Shown: positions 33,416 through 42,383, numbered from the stretch's first letter. The stretch: DNA of 64,000 bases from an uncultured Desulfobacter sp. (GCF_963665355.1 NZ_OY762229.1:1116001-1180000), one strand, 5' to 3'. Translations and numbers: made by a program. The notes: generated by a model not told the origin, from the letters alone.

Positions 33416-35860
33416 TTAGCTTTTATCCATGCAGATCCGGGCAGCCACATTGACAGCCTCCACCCCGTCGGAGGAGTATTCCGCTCCTATGGATTCGGCC
33501 CACTCCCGGGTCACCACGGCCCCACCCACCATGACCTTGCATCCAAGCCCGCTCTGTTTTGCCAGGGCAATGACCTCGGGCATGCGCACCATGGTGGTGG
33601 TCATCAGGGCGGACAGTCCAATAAGATCAGCCTTATGGGTTTTGGCTGCCTCAATGATGGCGTCTGCCGTGATATCCTTGCCCAGATCAATCACATCAAA
33701 CCCGAAGTTTCTTAGCATCAGCACCACGATATTTTTTCCAATGTCGTGGATATCCCCCTGGACCGTGGCAAAGACCAGAGTGCCTTTTTTTTCATTGGAA
33801 CCGGACGCCTGAAGGGCGGGTTCAAGAACGGCAAACCCCTTTTGCATGGTCTCGGCACTGGCAATGAGCTGGGGAAGAAAATACTTTCTTGCATCATAGT
33901 ACTCCCCCACAGTCATGATGGCCGGGATCATCTTTTTTTCCAGCAGTTCGGACGGAGCGATCCCTTTTTCAAGGGCCTGATTGCAAAGTTCTTCAATATC
34001 CTCCCTTCGGCCCTCTATCACCGCTGCAACAATCCGATCTTCAACGGGCAGATCCGCTGTTTTTATTTTGGTTTTATCTGTTTTCTTTTCGGCGTTTTTA
34101 TCCTGGGCAAATCGCTGGATGTATGACAGCGCATCACGGTCTCGTCCGGTCAAAACATCCGAGGCCGCTTTGGTATTCATCAAAAGATCATGGGATGGGT
34201 TGGCAATGGCCCAGGAGAGTCCGGCACCGGCTGCCATGGCAAAAAAGCCGGCATTCACCCACCCTCGTTCGGGTAGACCAAAGGAGATGTTGGATAACCC
34301 GAGAACCGTGCCAAAACCCTGTTCCGAGGCCCATTTAACGGTTGCAAGGGTCTCTTTGGCCGCCTGGGGATTGCTGGATACAGTCATGACCAAACCGTCC
34401 ACGATCAGATCTTTATTTGTGTATCCATAGGCTGTGGCCCGATTGGCAATTTCAGTGACCAGCTCTTTTCTGCGCTCTGCCTTGTCCGGCAATTCGTTAT
34501 CGGCCAAAGGCAGCACAACAAGCATGGCTCCGTACTTGGCCGCCACCGGCAGAAGCTTTTCAAGCTTTTCCTTTTCGGCTGAAATTGAGTTGATCAAAGC
34601 CCGGCCAGGATAGTAGCGCACAGCCGCTTCCACCACATCAGGATCAGATGAGTCAATGACCAGGGGAAGACTGACAACCGGCACCACACTTGAAATGATA
34701 TCTAATAAGGTCTGTTTTTCATCAATACCGGGCATGCCCGCATTAATGTCAAGCAGATCGGCCCCGGCTGCAGCCTGGTCCCGGGCCAGTTTGCGCACAT
34801 AGCCCATGTTTGACGCCTTCAGCTCGGCCTGCAGAATTTTTTTTCCGGTTGGGTTAATGCGTTCACCGATGATGCGAATGGGGCTGTTTGAATCCGTAAT
34901 CAGCACCTGGGTGGCCGAAGAGAGCATCGCCTTTTCCACCGGTTTTCTTCCCAAAGGCGCAATGCCTTTCATGCTCCGGGCCAGCTTGCCGATATGCTCC
35001 GGGGTGGTGCCGCAGCAGCCTCCCATGATATTGACACCGGCCTTGGCAAAGGGCTCGGCAAAATCGCTGAACTCCTGGGCACCCATGGGGAAAACCGTTT
35101 CATTATTTTTTATAACGGGCATTCCCGCATTGGGTTTCGCCATCACCGGGATCTGCACAACCTGCCGGATGCGCCGGATGATATTGAGCATCTCTTTGGG
35201 ACCGGTGGAGCAATTGACACCCACCACATCAGCGCCAAGGCTTTCAAGGGTAACAGCCATGGCCTCGGGTGTGGTGCCGTTTAAGCTGTGACCGGTTTCA
35301 TCAAAGGTCATGGACACCATGGTAAATCCGCCGCAAAGCTCCTTGACCGCAAGCAAAGCGGCCCGGCTCTCCTGGATATCAATCTGGGTTTCGATGACAA
35401 ACAGATCCACGCCGCCGTCAATCAACCCTTTGACCTGGCGTTTAAATCCCTGGATGGCCTCTTCAAATCCAAGGTCTCCAAAAGGCATGATAAATCGTCC
35501 ACTGGGTCCGATATCTCCGGCAATGAGCGGCCGCCGTCCCTCTTGTGCCGCCAGTTCGTCTGCTGTTTTAACCGCATTTTGTGCTATCCGGCAGTTAATC
35601 TGCTCTGTTTTATCTGCGGCACCGAACTCCTCAAGTTTCCAGGGGGTACCACCAAAGGTGCAGGTGTAAAGCATATCTGAACCTGCCCGGGCATAGGCGC
35701 GATATATGTCGGCCGATACGTCGGGGTTTTCCATGGACCACAGCTCCGGGCTGACCCCGGGCGGGAGCCCGCGTTTCTGCATCTCGGTGCCCGTAGCGCC
35801 GTCCAGGATAAGGATTCGTTTATCAATAATGTTCAGTATGGTGTTATCTTTTTTTCCCAC
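33416..35860 (-). CDS. metH: Cobalamin-dependent methionine synthase, without reactivation domain
   Basis: MetH transfers a methyl group from methyltetrahydrofolate to homocysteine through B12. The 814 residues cover three modules: homocysteine-binding (1-300; zinc cysteines in VGVNCSTGP and NIMGGCCGTTPEHI), pterin-binding (about 325-590; IIGERINPTGKK, LDINAGMPGIDEKQTL, VIDSSDPDVVEAA) and the B12 module (about 610-814; cap helices, then GDIHDIGKNIVVLMLRNFGFDVIDLG with the lower-axial-ligand His, and VGGAVVTREWAESIGA). The full-length E. coli enzyme is about 1227 residues; the missing C-terminal AdoMet-binding reactivation domain is encoded by the gene immediately upstream. Start ATG at 35860. 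Confidence 0.93.
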   Translation of the reverse strand: MGKKDNTILNIIDKRILILDGATGTEMQKRGLPPGVSPELWSMENPDVSADIYRAYARAGSDMLYTCTFGGTPWKLEEFGAADKTEQINCRIAQNAVKTADELAAQEGRRPLIAGDIGPSGRFIMPFGDLGFEEAIQGFKRQVKGLIDGGVDLFVIETQIDIQESRAALLAVKELCGGFTMVSMTFDETGHSLNGTTPEAMAVTLESLGADVVGVNCSTGPKEMLNIIRRIRQVVQIPVMAKPNAGMPVIKNNETVFPMGAQEFSDFAEPFAKAGVNIMGGCCGTTPEHIGKLARSMKGIAPLGRKPVEKAMLSSATQVLITDSNSPIRIIGERINPTGKKILQAELKASNMGYVRKLARDQAAAGADLLDINAGMPGIDEKQTLLDIISSVVPVVSLPLVIDSSDPDVVEAAVRYYPGRALINSISAEKEKLEKLLPVAAKYGAMLVVLPLADNELPDKAERRKELVTEIANRATAYGYTNKDLIVDGLVMTVSSNPQAAKETLATVKWASEQGFGTVLGLSNISFGLPERGWVNAGFFAMAAGAGLSWAIANPSHDLLMNTKAASDVLTGRDRDALSYIQRFAQDKNAEKKTDKTKIKTADLPVEDRIVAAVIEGRREDIEELCNQALEKGIAPSELLEKKMIPAIMTVGEYYDARKYFLPQLIASAETMQKGFAVLEPALQASGSNEKKGTLVFATVQGDIHDIGKNIVVLMLRNFGFDVIDLGKDITADAIIEAAKTHKADLIGLSALMTTTMVRMPEVIALAKQSGLGCKVMVGGAVVTREWAESIGAEYSSDGVEAVNVAARICMDKS

Positions 35861-35867
35861 GTTGTCT

Positions 35868-36506
35868 CTACTCCCCTGTTACTTTTGATATGCCGCAAAA
35901 GGCGGTGACGCTTTTTTCCGGCGTCAGGATAAAGGTTTGCGTCATGGACACACCCAGCGTTTCCATTTTCAGCATATTGTAAATATCAGCCTGGAACCGG
36001 ATGTCAAAATCGCCATAACCGGCAGAAAACCGTTTTAATTTCAAAGCTCTTCGTTCCCTGATCAGCTCTTTGTTGTACAATGCCATCAGCCAGTCAAATC
36101 CTTCATCGACAATTTCGGATGCTGCCGCATCAACGATCACAGCCCCGGTCATCCTTTTATCTTCCTGAAGCTGCCGAATCTCGTCGGCAACAGCCTGACC
36201 GGCGGTAATGCCCATAATGAGCAACTGATCGGCCTCCCCCAGAAACCGGGTAAATTTATCGCTTTTAAACACTGTATCGGATTGTTTTAAAGCAACGGTA
36301 CCTTTCCCGTGATCAATCTGTATATCCTTGATGCAGGCCGTTGCCTTGAGACGGATACGGTCTGCCGCATGGGAGATCCAGTCGTCGACCTCGGACATCA
36401 TCCGCTGTGATATTTCATTTTGACGGCGCTGATACCCCAACCGTTTAAGGATTTTATACCTCGGCACTTTTAAGGGGATGTACGGAAATGTTCTAAGCTG
36501 CTGCAT
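35868..36506 (-). CDS. Stand-alone MetH reactivation domain protein
   Basis: A 212-residue protein resembling the C-terminal activation (AdoMet-binding) domain of MetH, which re-methylates inactive cob(II)alamin. The diagnostic part is RFSAGYGDFDIRFQADIYNMLKMETLGVSMTQTFILTPEKSVTAFCGIS (about 160-208), matching the RxSPGYGD...IGVxLTxSxMLxPxxSVxxxxG pattern of the family. The N-terminal half (helical, with LLIMGITAGQAVADEIRQLQE) matches the preceding part of that domain. It is 7 nt upstream of metH and transcribed first, so it presumably acts in trans on that enzyme. No ribosome binding site precedes the ATG; a TATATT box ends only six bases before it. Confidence 0.82.
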   Translation of the reverse strand: MQQLRTFPYIPLKVPRYKILKRLGYQRRQNEISQRMMSEVDDWISHAADRIRLKATACIKDIQIDHGKGTVALKQSDTVFKSDKFTRFLGEADQLLIMGITAGQAVADEIRQLQEDKRMTGAVIVDAAASEIVDEGFDWLMALYNKELIRERRALKLKRFSAGYGDFDIRFQADIYNMLKMETLGVSMTQTFILTPEKSVTAFCGISKVTGE

Positions 36507-36779
36507 TCAGTTAATATACCAGTTTTTTAGTATTATGAAAGTGTTTTCACCCGGGTCGGCATCAGTCAAAACAAGGTCGCCTGATGTTGCGATTCAAAGT
36601 CGTATAATAATTCAGATAGGGATTTTTTACCAAATTCATCGTTGGAGCTCAACAGATGCAGGTAAACACAAAGACACGGATTGACGATACACATTGTTAC
36701 AGAAGTTGCAGTGGCCAATCAGGAATAGGTAACATATAAGATGGTAGAGAATAACAGGTACACCGTAAAAACGACCCTC

Positions 36780-37355
36780 TTACTTATCGGAATCAGGCTT
36801 CTTTCTTTTTTTATACCAGTCATATCCCATATACAGTTTGTCCATGCAGGCCGGACAGATACCGTGGGTAAAGGTCAGGTGGGAGTGGGCCTCAAGATAT
36901 CTGTCCACATCATTCCAGAAACCCTTGTCGTCTCTAATCTTTTTGCAGTGTGAACACATGGGTAAAAGGTCGCGCAGGGTTTTGAGCTCAATATGGGTTT
37001 TGATACGGGCCAGAAGCTCGGCAGAGTGAAAGGGCTTGGTCACATAATCCACGCCACCCGCCTCAAACCCCTTTACAATATCCTGGGCATCAGTCTTGGC
37101 CGTTAAAAAAATCACCGGAATATGGCGGGTGGGAAGTTCGGTTTTCAATTTTTCACACACCGTATACCCATCCATTTCCGGCATCATGATATCCAATAAA
37201 ATGAGATCGGGAAATTCAGCTGTTACAAACTTAAGGGCCTGGGCACCGCTCTGGGCCATGGCAACTTCATAGCCATTATTCGACAGCAGTTTCCCCAGAA
37301 ACTGAAGATTCTGCGGTTTGTCATCAACTGTCAAAATGAGATTTTTATGGGACAT
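36780..37355 (-). CDS. Response regulator with C-terminal cysteine module
   Basis: A 191-residue protein: an N-terminal receiver domain (acidic LTVDDKPQN, phospho-Asp in PDLILLDIMMPEMDGY, Thr in VIFLTAKTD, Lys in VTKPFHSAEL) followed by a short module MCSHCKKIRDDKGFWNDVDRYLEAHS...HGICPACMDKLY. This CxxC...CxxC module is found at the end of many signalling proteins in environmental bacteria and probably binds a metal; its action is unknown. The second ATG (37355) is preferred because GGAG lies 7 nt before it. The gene follows the FKBP gene by 28 nt and no kinase is adjacent. The 273 bases between its stop and the MetH reactivation gene contain nothing coding that I can support. Confidence 0.87.
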   Translation of the reverse strand: MSHKNLILTVDDKPQNLQFLGKLLSNNGYEVAMAQSGAQALKFVTAEFPDLILLDIMMPEMDGYTVCEKLKTELPTRHIPVIFLTAKTDAQDIVKGFEAGGVDYVTKPFHSAELLARIKTHIELKTLRDLLPMCSHCKKIRDDKGFWNDVDRYLEAHSHLTFTHGICPACMDKLYMGYDWYKKRKKPDSDK

Positions 37356-37383
37356 TGCCATTCTCCAGGCCCAATTTCATGAA

Positions 37384-37893
37384 TTAACTACATTTACAGG
37401 ATCCGCAACAGCCCGAGTTACAACTTCCGGCATTGGTTCCACAGCTGCTTGGCGGGGGTTCAAGCCCGGTTTGAGCAATGGTGATGTCAAACACAAGGGT
37501 TTTACCGGCCAGGAAATGGTTCAGGTCCATGGTGACACTTTCCTCGCTTATTTTAGCCACCGTGGCAGGAACCGGATTGCCTGCTGGATCCTGAAGGTGC
37601 AGATTCATGCCTTCTCTCAGGGCCATCTCCTGGGGAAACTGGGCCCTTGGGATATCCACCGTGGCACTCTCGTCTCTTGGACCGTATCCCATTTCAGGCG
37701 GTATGGTTACGGTTTTTGATTCCCCTTTTGTCATGCCGATGACAGCCTGGTCAAAGCCCTGGATCAGCATACCTGCACCAACTGTGAAGGTCAGCGGCTG
37801 TTTGCCTTGGGAAGAGTCAAACACATCCCCGTTTTCAAGTTTTCCCGTATAGTCTACGGCAATGGTATCCCCTGATTTTATTGCTTCGGTCAT
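37384..37893 (-). CDS. FKBP-type peptidyl-prolyl isomerase, SlyD-like, with cysteine-rich tail
   Basis: A 169-residue cytoplasmic prolyl isomerase/chaperone. The FKBP part begins AIKSGDTIAVDYTGKLENGDVFDSS and continues FTVGAGMLIQGFDQAVIGMTKGESKTVTIPPEMGYG, with an inserted IF-type chaperone domain (about 70-130, PATVAKISEESVTMDLNHFLAGKTL) as in SlyD. The last 20 residues hold seven cysteines (CGTNAGSCNSGCCGSCKCS), a likely metal-binding tail like the His/Cys-rich end of SlyD, which delivers nickel to hydrogenase. A nickel role is inferred only. It is first of a two-gene leftward unit with the response regulator. Confidence 0.9.
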   Translation of the reverse strand: MTEAIKSGDTIAVDYTGKLENGDVFDSSQGKQPLTFTVGAGMLIQGFDQAVIGMTKGESKTVTIPPEMGYGPRDESATVDIPRAQFPQEMALREGMNLHLQDPAGNPVPATVAKISEESVTMDLNHFLAGKTLVFDITIAQTGLEPPPSSCGTNAGSCNSGCCGSCKCS

Positions 37894-38120
37894 AAACCTA
37901 TTTTCCTTCCAGCCGGTGGCTGTTCCGACCGTTATGGTGGTTTTTCGAACAATTGCGCCCGAAAATATTACAATCCTTTTTCAAGGACAGATTCAACACA
38001 ATGAGTTGAAAGCATAGGGGAAAAACCGGAAGATGTCCAAATGTATTTTAAAATTTTATATTATCCTTTGAAGGAAGTGTGGTATGGTCAGGCAGAAAAT
38101 TTTTAGATAAGGAGAATAAC

Positions 38121-38282
38121 ATGGAACTTTTGAAAATTATTGCAGCCATTATTCTTCCGCCGGTGGGGGTTTTCCTTCAGGTGGGCATCGGCATGCATTT
38201 CTGGTTGAATATTGTTTTAACCCTCCTTGGTTACATTCCGGGAATAGTTCACGCCATCTGGGTAATAGCCAAAAACAAATAA
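38121..38282 (+). CDS. Pmp3/YqaE family small membrane protein
   Basis: A 53-residue peptide with two membrane segments: ELLKIIAAIILPPVGVFLQVGIG and FWLNIVLTLLGYIPGIVHAIWVI. This is the Pmp3/YqaE/Ric1 family pattern (ILPPxGVFLxxG, then LTLLGYIPGIxHA). Members are stress-induced and affect membrane potential in yeast; the bacterial role is unclear. AAGGAG 8 nt before the ATG at 38121 decides the start; the in-frame extension to 38079 is not family-like. The stop codon forms the edge of a 17-bp inverted repeat. Confidence 0.88.
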   Translation: MELLKIIAAIILPPVGVFLQVGIGMHFWLNIVLTLLGYIPGIVHAIWVIAKNK

Positions 38283-38405
38283 TTTTTTGCAGAAAATTCG
38301 CCCGGCTGCGACGTTACAAAAAAATCTCAATCCTCACAACCATAAGGTTGCTCCGGTTGAGATTTTTTTTGCGCCTTGCACCCGAACAAATTTTCTGCAA
38401 AAAAT
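38282..38405. repeat. Nested inverted-repeat element
   Basis: A perfect 17-bp inverted repeat (ATTTTTTGCAGAAAATT at 38282-38298, its complement at 38389-38405) encloses less perfect symmetry and, in the centre, a terminator hairpin. The whole 124-nt unit is close to an imperfect palindrome lying exactly between the Pmp3 gene and the 90-nt lead-out of pruA. Confidence 0.7.
38318..38370. terminator. Bidirectional rho-independent terminator
   Basis: AAATCTCAATC/GGTTGAGATTT outer stem and ACAACC/GGTTG inner stem around an ATAA loop, flanked by seven A's on the left and eight T's on the right. It can terminate the Pmp3 gene on the plus strand and pruA on the minus strand. Confidence 0.85.
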
Positions 38406-38494
38406 GGCGGTTTGCGGCTGCTGATGCCTGTTTTCTTTAAAAGGGTTGGAACCTAACACCGGCACCTGCCCTTTGTATTGTACTGCACCCGTGG

Positions 38495-40120
38495 TTACGC
38501 CATGAACGGATAGCTGTAATTCACGGGTGGAATCATGGTCTCCTTGATGGTCCGGGGAGAGATCCAGCGGATCAGGTTCAGGTAAGATCCGGCCTTATCG
38601 TTGGTGCCGCTTTTACGGGCCCCGCCAAAGGGTTGCTGGCCGACCACGGCACCCGTGGGTTTATCATTAATATAAAAATTGCCGGCCGTGTGGGTAAGGC
38701 GCCTCATAAGGGCGTTGATCACATCGCGGTCTTTGGCGAAAACAGCACCGGTCAGGGCATATGGACTTGTACTGTCCAGAATGTCCAGGGTGGCGTCCAT
38801 TTCTTTATCTTCGTATACATAAACCGTGAGCACCGGTCCGAAAATCTCTTCGGCCATGGATTCATAATCCGATGTTTTGGCAAGAATTACGGTGGGATGA
38901 ACAAAATAGCCCTTGGTTTTGTCCCGCTGACCGCCAATGATGACCTCGGCATCACAAGAGGCTTCAGCCCGTAAGATATAGCCATCAATGGTGTCAAATG
39001 CTTTTTCATCAATCACGGCATTTACAAGGTTGGTGAAATCGGTCACCGGCCCCACCTTGATTTGAGCAATTTTTCCCTTGAGCTGATCCTGAACAGCAGG
39101 CCACAGGGACGCCGGGACATAGAGACGGGAACATGCAGAGCATTTCTGGCCCTGGAACTCAAAGGCGCCTCGGATAATCCCTGTAACAAGCTGATCCACA
39201 TCGGCACTGGCATGGGCAAAGATATAGTCCTTTCCCCCGGTTTCCCCCACAATCCTGGGATAAGAAACGTAGGTTTCAATGTTTTGAGCCGCTTTTTTCC
39301 AAAGATTTTGGAAAACCGCTGTAGAGCCGGTGAAGTGCATGCCCGCAAAATCCTTATGAGTGAACAAAATATCACCGATCTGGGAGCCGTATCCCGGGAT
39401 GAAGTTGACGACGCCGTCAGGAAGTCCCGCTTCCTTGAGAATCTGCATGACATAGTAGTTGGACAGTACAGCCGTGGTGGAAGGTTTCCACACAACTGTG
39501 TTACCCATCATGGCCGGTGAGGTGGGCAGGTTGCCGGCAATGGCCGTAAAGTTAAATGGCGTCAGTGCAAAAACAAAACCTTCCAGGGGACGGTATTCCA
39601 GGCGGTTGTAAACGCCTTTTGAGCTGAACGGCTGGTTGGCATATATCTCTTCCATATAACTCACATTAAAGCGCAGAAAATCCACCAACTCGCAGGTGGC
39701 GTCAATTTCAGCCTGGAAGGCATTTTTGGACTGGCCCAGCATGGTGGCGGCATTGAGTTTGGCCGTATATTTTGTGGAAATCAGATCTGCTGCTTTGAGG
39801 AAAACGGCTGCACGCTCCTGCCACTCCATGGTCTCCCAGGCATGTTTTGCGGATAAAGCGGCCTGCACAGCTGCCTTGATCTCTTTTTCACCTGCCATAT
39901 GCACTTTACCAAGCACATGACCGTGGTCATGGGGGCAGACCACATTGCAGACATCTCCGGTTTTGATCTCTTCGCCATTGACAATGACGGGAATGTCAAC
40001 CTGGATTGCCATCTGGCGGCTCAGTTCCGCAGACAGCGCCCCGCGTTCCGGGCTGCCCGGGGCATAGGATTTAACCGGTTCGTTATAAGGTGTGGGTATG
40101 GTATATATGCTGTTTGCCAT
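38495..40120 (-). CDS. pruA: L-glutamate gamma-semialdehyde (P5C) dehydrogenase
   Basis: Oxidises glutamate semialdehyde, the product of proline dehydrogenase, to glutamate with NAD. The 541-residue protein is of the stand-alone ALDH4 type rather than the fused PutA type. Motifs: PFNFTAIAGNLPTSPAMMGNTVVWKPS (cofactor site), catalytic Glu in RIVGETGGKDYIF, catalytic Cys in FEFQGQKCSACSRLYV (about 320), and EIFGPVLTVYVYED. The C-terminal NYSYPFMA matches the ALDH4 oligomerisation end. AAAAGGA precedes the ATG. It follows the ALDH7-type gene by 26 nt and no proline dehydrogenase is in the window. Confidence 0.92.
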   Translation of the reverse strand: MANSIYTIPTPYNEPVKSYAPGSPERGALSAELSRQMAIQVDIPVIVNGEEIKTGDVCNVVCPHDHGHVLGKVHMAGEKEIKAAVQAALSAKHAWETMEWQERAAVFLKAADLISTKYTAKLNAATMLGQSKNAFQAEIDATCELVDFLRFNVSYMEEIYANQPFSSKGVYNRLEYRPLEGFVFALTPFNFTAIAGNLPTSPAMMGNTVVWKPSTTAVLSNYYVMQILKEAGLPDGVVNFIPGYGSQIGDILFTHKDFAGMHFTGSTAVFQNLWKKAAQNIETYVSYPRIVGETGGKDYIFAHASADVDQLVTGIIRGAFEFQGQKCSACSRLYVPASLWPAVQDQLKGKIAQIKVGPVTDFTNLVNAVIDEKAFDTIDGYILRAEASCDAEVIIGGQRDKTKGYFVHPTVILAKTSDYESMAEEIFGPVLTVYVYEDKEMDATLDILDSTSPYALTGAVFAKDRDVINALMRRLTHTAGNFYINDKPTGAVVGQQPFGGARKSGTNDKAGSYLNLIRWISPRTIKETMIPPVNYSYPFMA

Positions 40121-40146
40121 TGTATTAATCCTTTTTTTTTTGCTGA

Positions 40147-41712
40147 TTACTGCTGCCCGATATTAAATTCTATACCTTGGGCCAACGGCAGTTTCCTGCC
40201 CCAGTTGATGGTGTTGGTCTGACGTCTCATGTATGCCTTCCACGCATCAGACCCGGATTCACGTCCGCCGCCGGTCTCTTTTTCACCGCCGAATGCACCG
40301 CCGATTTCTGCACCGGAAGTCCCGATGTTCACGTTGGCAATGCCGCAGTCAGAGCCCTTGTGGGACAAAAACCGCTCCTGGTACTGCAGGCTGTTTGTGA
40401 AAACTGCTGAAGACAGGCCCTGGGGCACATCATTATGCAGGGCAAGTGCCTGTTCAAACTCATCATATTCAATGATGTACAGGATGGGCGCAAAAGTTTC
40501 ACTCTGGACAACGGGGTAGTTATTTTGCACCTCCGCCACTGCCGGGAGCACATAATGTCCGCCTTCACAGCCTTTCACCGTGGTGCGGCCTCCACCGTAA
40601 AGTACCTTTCCGCCGGAAATCTTCACCTCTTGCAGGGTCTGTTCCATGGCAAGGACTGCCTCTTCATCAATGAGCGGCCCCATGAGGGTTTCGTTATCCA
40701 GGGGATTACCGACCTTAACCTGTTTGTAAGCACGGATCAGGTTGTTGACGAAGATCTCCTTGACTGAAGAGTGTATGATAATGCGCCGGGTGGAGGTGCA
40801 GCGCTGTCCGGCGGTACCCACGGCACCGAACAGGGTGGCCCGGATGGCCATGTCCATGTCCGCATCTTCGGTGACGATAATGGCGTTGTTGCCGCCAAGC
40901 TCCAACAAAGAACGTCCTAAACGGCCGCCAACCACCTCTCCCACATGTTTACCCATGGCCGTGGATCCTGTGGCGGAAATCAGAGGGATGCGTTGGTCAT
41001 GGAGCATGGGTTCACCCACATCATCTCTGGAGCCGATGATCATGTTGAAAATTCCTTCAACACCATACTTGTCCACCACAGGTGCAAGAATGTTCTGGAC
41101 GGCAATACTGGTCAAAGGCACCTTTGAGCTGGGTTTGAAAAGGATCGCATCACCGCAGACAGACGCAATTAAAGCGTTCCAGGACCATGGGGCCACAGGA
41201 AAGTTAAACGCAGTAATCAACCCGACAATTCCCAGAGGGTGCCATTGTTCGTACATCCTGTGTTCGGGCCGTTCGGAGTGCATGGTCAGGCCATACAACT
41301 GGCGGCTTAAGCCCACGGCGAAATCGGCAATGTCAATCATCTCCTGGACTTCACCTTCGCCTTCGGCCCGGATTTTGCCAACTTCAAGACAGATCAGAGC
41401 GCCTAACGCCTTTTTATTTTTCCGTAACGCATCTGAGATTTCACGCACCATCTCGCCGCGCCGGGGAGCGGGTATCATGCGAAATGTTTTAAACACTTCC
41501 TGGGCCTTGGCCATCACTTTGTCATAATCTTGTTTTTCAGCCATCAAAACAGTGGCAATGGGTTTGCCGTTGATGGGGGAGTAGGAAACAAGCGCTTTGC
41601 CTTTTGTTTCAATCCAGCCCTTGCTGCCGCCGGTTGTGGCACCGTAATTGACGGATTTAATCCCAAGGGCATCAAGAATTTGTTTGACTTCTGCATTGAA
41701 TGCATCGCCCAT
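40147..41712 (-). CDS. ALDH7-type aldehyde dehydrogenase (aminoadipate-semialdehyde dehydrogenase-like)
   Basis: A 521-residue NAD-dependent aldehyde dehydrogenase of the ALDH7/AmaB group, whose members oxidise alpha-aminoadipate semialdehyde in lysine degradation. Motifs: HPLGIVGLITAFNFPVAPWSWN, ISATGSTAMGKHV, catalytic Glu in SLLELGGNN, catalytic Cys in GTAGQRCTSTRR, FGGEKETGGGRESGSDAWK near the end, as in ALDH7A1. The start at 41712 is decided by AGGAGGTGA 7 nt upstream; the open frame to 41751 has no such signal. It is first in a two-gene unit with pruA, suggesting amino-acid semialdehyde oxidation. Lysine or another substrate cannot be fixed. Confidence 0.87.
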   Translation of the reverse strand: MGDAFNAEVKQILDALGIKSVNYGATTGGSKGWIETKGKALVSYSPINGKPIATVLMAEKQDYDKVMAKAQEVFKTFRMIPAPRRGEMVREISDALRKNKKALGALICLEVGKIRAEGEGEVQEMIDIADFAVGLSRQLYGLTMHSERPEHRMYEQWHPLGIVGLITAFNFPVAPWSWNALIASVCGDAILFKPSSKVPLTSIAVQNILAPVVDKYGVEGIFNMIIGSRDDVGEPMLHDQRIPLISATGSTAMGKHVGEVVGGRLGRSLLELGGNNAIIVTEDADMDMAIRATLFGAVGTAGQRCTSTRRIIIHSSVKEIFVNNLIRAYKQVKVGNPLDNETLMGPLIDEEAVLAMEQTLQEVKISGGKVLYGGGRTTVKGCEGGHYVLPAVAEVQNNYPVVQSETFAPILYIIEYDEFEQALALHNDVPQGLSSAVFTNSLQYQERFLSHKGSDCGIANVNIGTSGAEIGGAFGGEKETGGGRESGSDAWKAYMRRQTNTINWGRKLPLAQGIEFNIGQQ

Positions 41713-41906
41713 ATCAATCACCTCCTGACGATATTTATTAACGATTGACATATATTATATGTAATATATTTTCAGTGTAATATTTTTATCGAAAAAGAAA
41801 AACGGGAATATATAAAAAATAAGACCCTTATTGATTATCTGACACAGATCAAGCCCAATGAAATCGGGATGGAACAGGGTTCAAAAGGTTACGGAATTTT
41901 ATCACC

Positions 41907-42374
41907 ATGCAGTTGATTAACAACCGTCAGGCCGACGATTTTTTTGAACGCCTGGCCGCATACATTAAAGAAAAAAATGCTGTTTTCATTGTAGCCAATG
42001 CAGCTGTTGTCAACCGTGCTTATAAGGATTTGAGTCCGGATACTTTTTCATCTATTATGCATTCCCTTTGTGATTGCGATACATTTTTGGTCAACCCGTC
42101 GGAGCATACGCTGTCCTCCCCGTTTCTGGCCGCCAATACCACCCTGGCTACCCGTACAGCCGAGCTTGCATTTCTTCTGGACCTGGTTCCCCAGGCTGAA
42201 AACGGTAAAGCCAGTCCCTTTTATTCAAAAGTGATGGGGGCCGTGGCGACTCATTTTTTTGCAGGAACAGACCAAGTAACCCGTCTGTGGGTGCCATTTG
42301 GACTTGAAGATACTGTAGGGCGGGGCGTAAATGTAAAACCGGCAGCACTGGGCTGTTTTATATACAGGGGGTGA
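41907..42374 (+). CDS. Unknown conserved-looking protein
   Basis: I do not recognise this 155-residue protein. It is a plausible gene: an open frame on a strand with no competing gene, a codon pattern like its neighbours, and a hairpin just after the stop. It has no signal peptide or clear membrane segment. Notable parts are AYIKEKNAVFIVANAAVVNRAYKDLS and FLAANTTLATRTAELAFLLDL, mixed alpha/beta in character, with a C-terminal VPFGLEDTVGRGVNVKPAALGCFIYRG. The ribosome binding site is weak (AAAGG about 18 nt upstream). It is divergent from the ALDH7-type gene and convergent with the acyl-CoA dehydrogenase. Confidence 0.55.
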   Translation: MQLINNRQADDFFERLAAYIKEKNAVFIVANAAVVNRAYKDLSPDTFSSIMHSLCDCDTFLVNPSEHTLSSPFLAANTTLATRTAELAFLLDLVPQAENGKASPFYSKVMGAVATHFFAGTDQVTRLWVPFGLEDTVGRGVNVKPAALGCFIYRG

Positions 42375-42383
42375 ACGGGAACC

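Noticed and set aside
36507..36779. Possible cobalamin or SAM riboswitch upstream of the methionine synthase genes
   Set aside because: No B12-box or S-box sequence could be recognised on the minus strand, and the gene may be leaderless.
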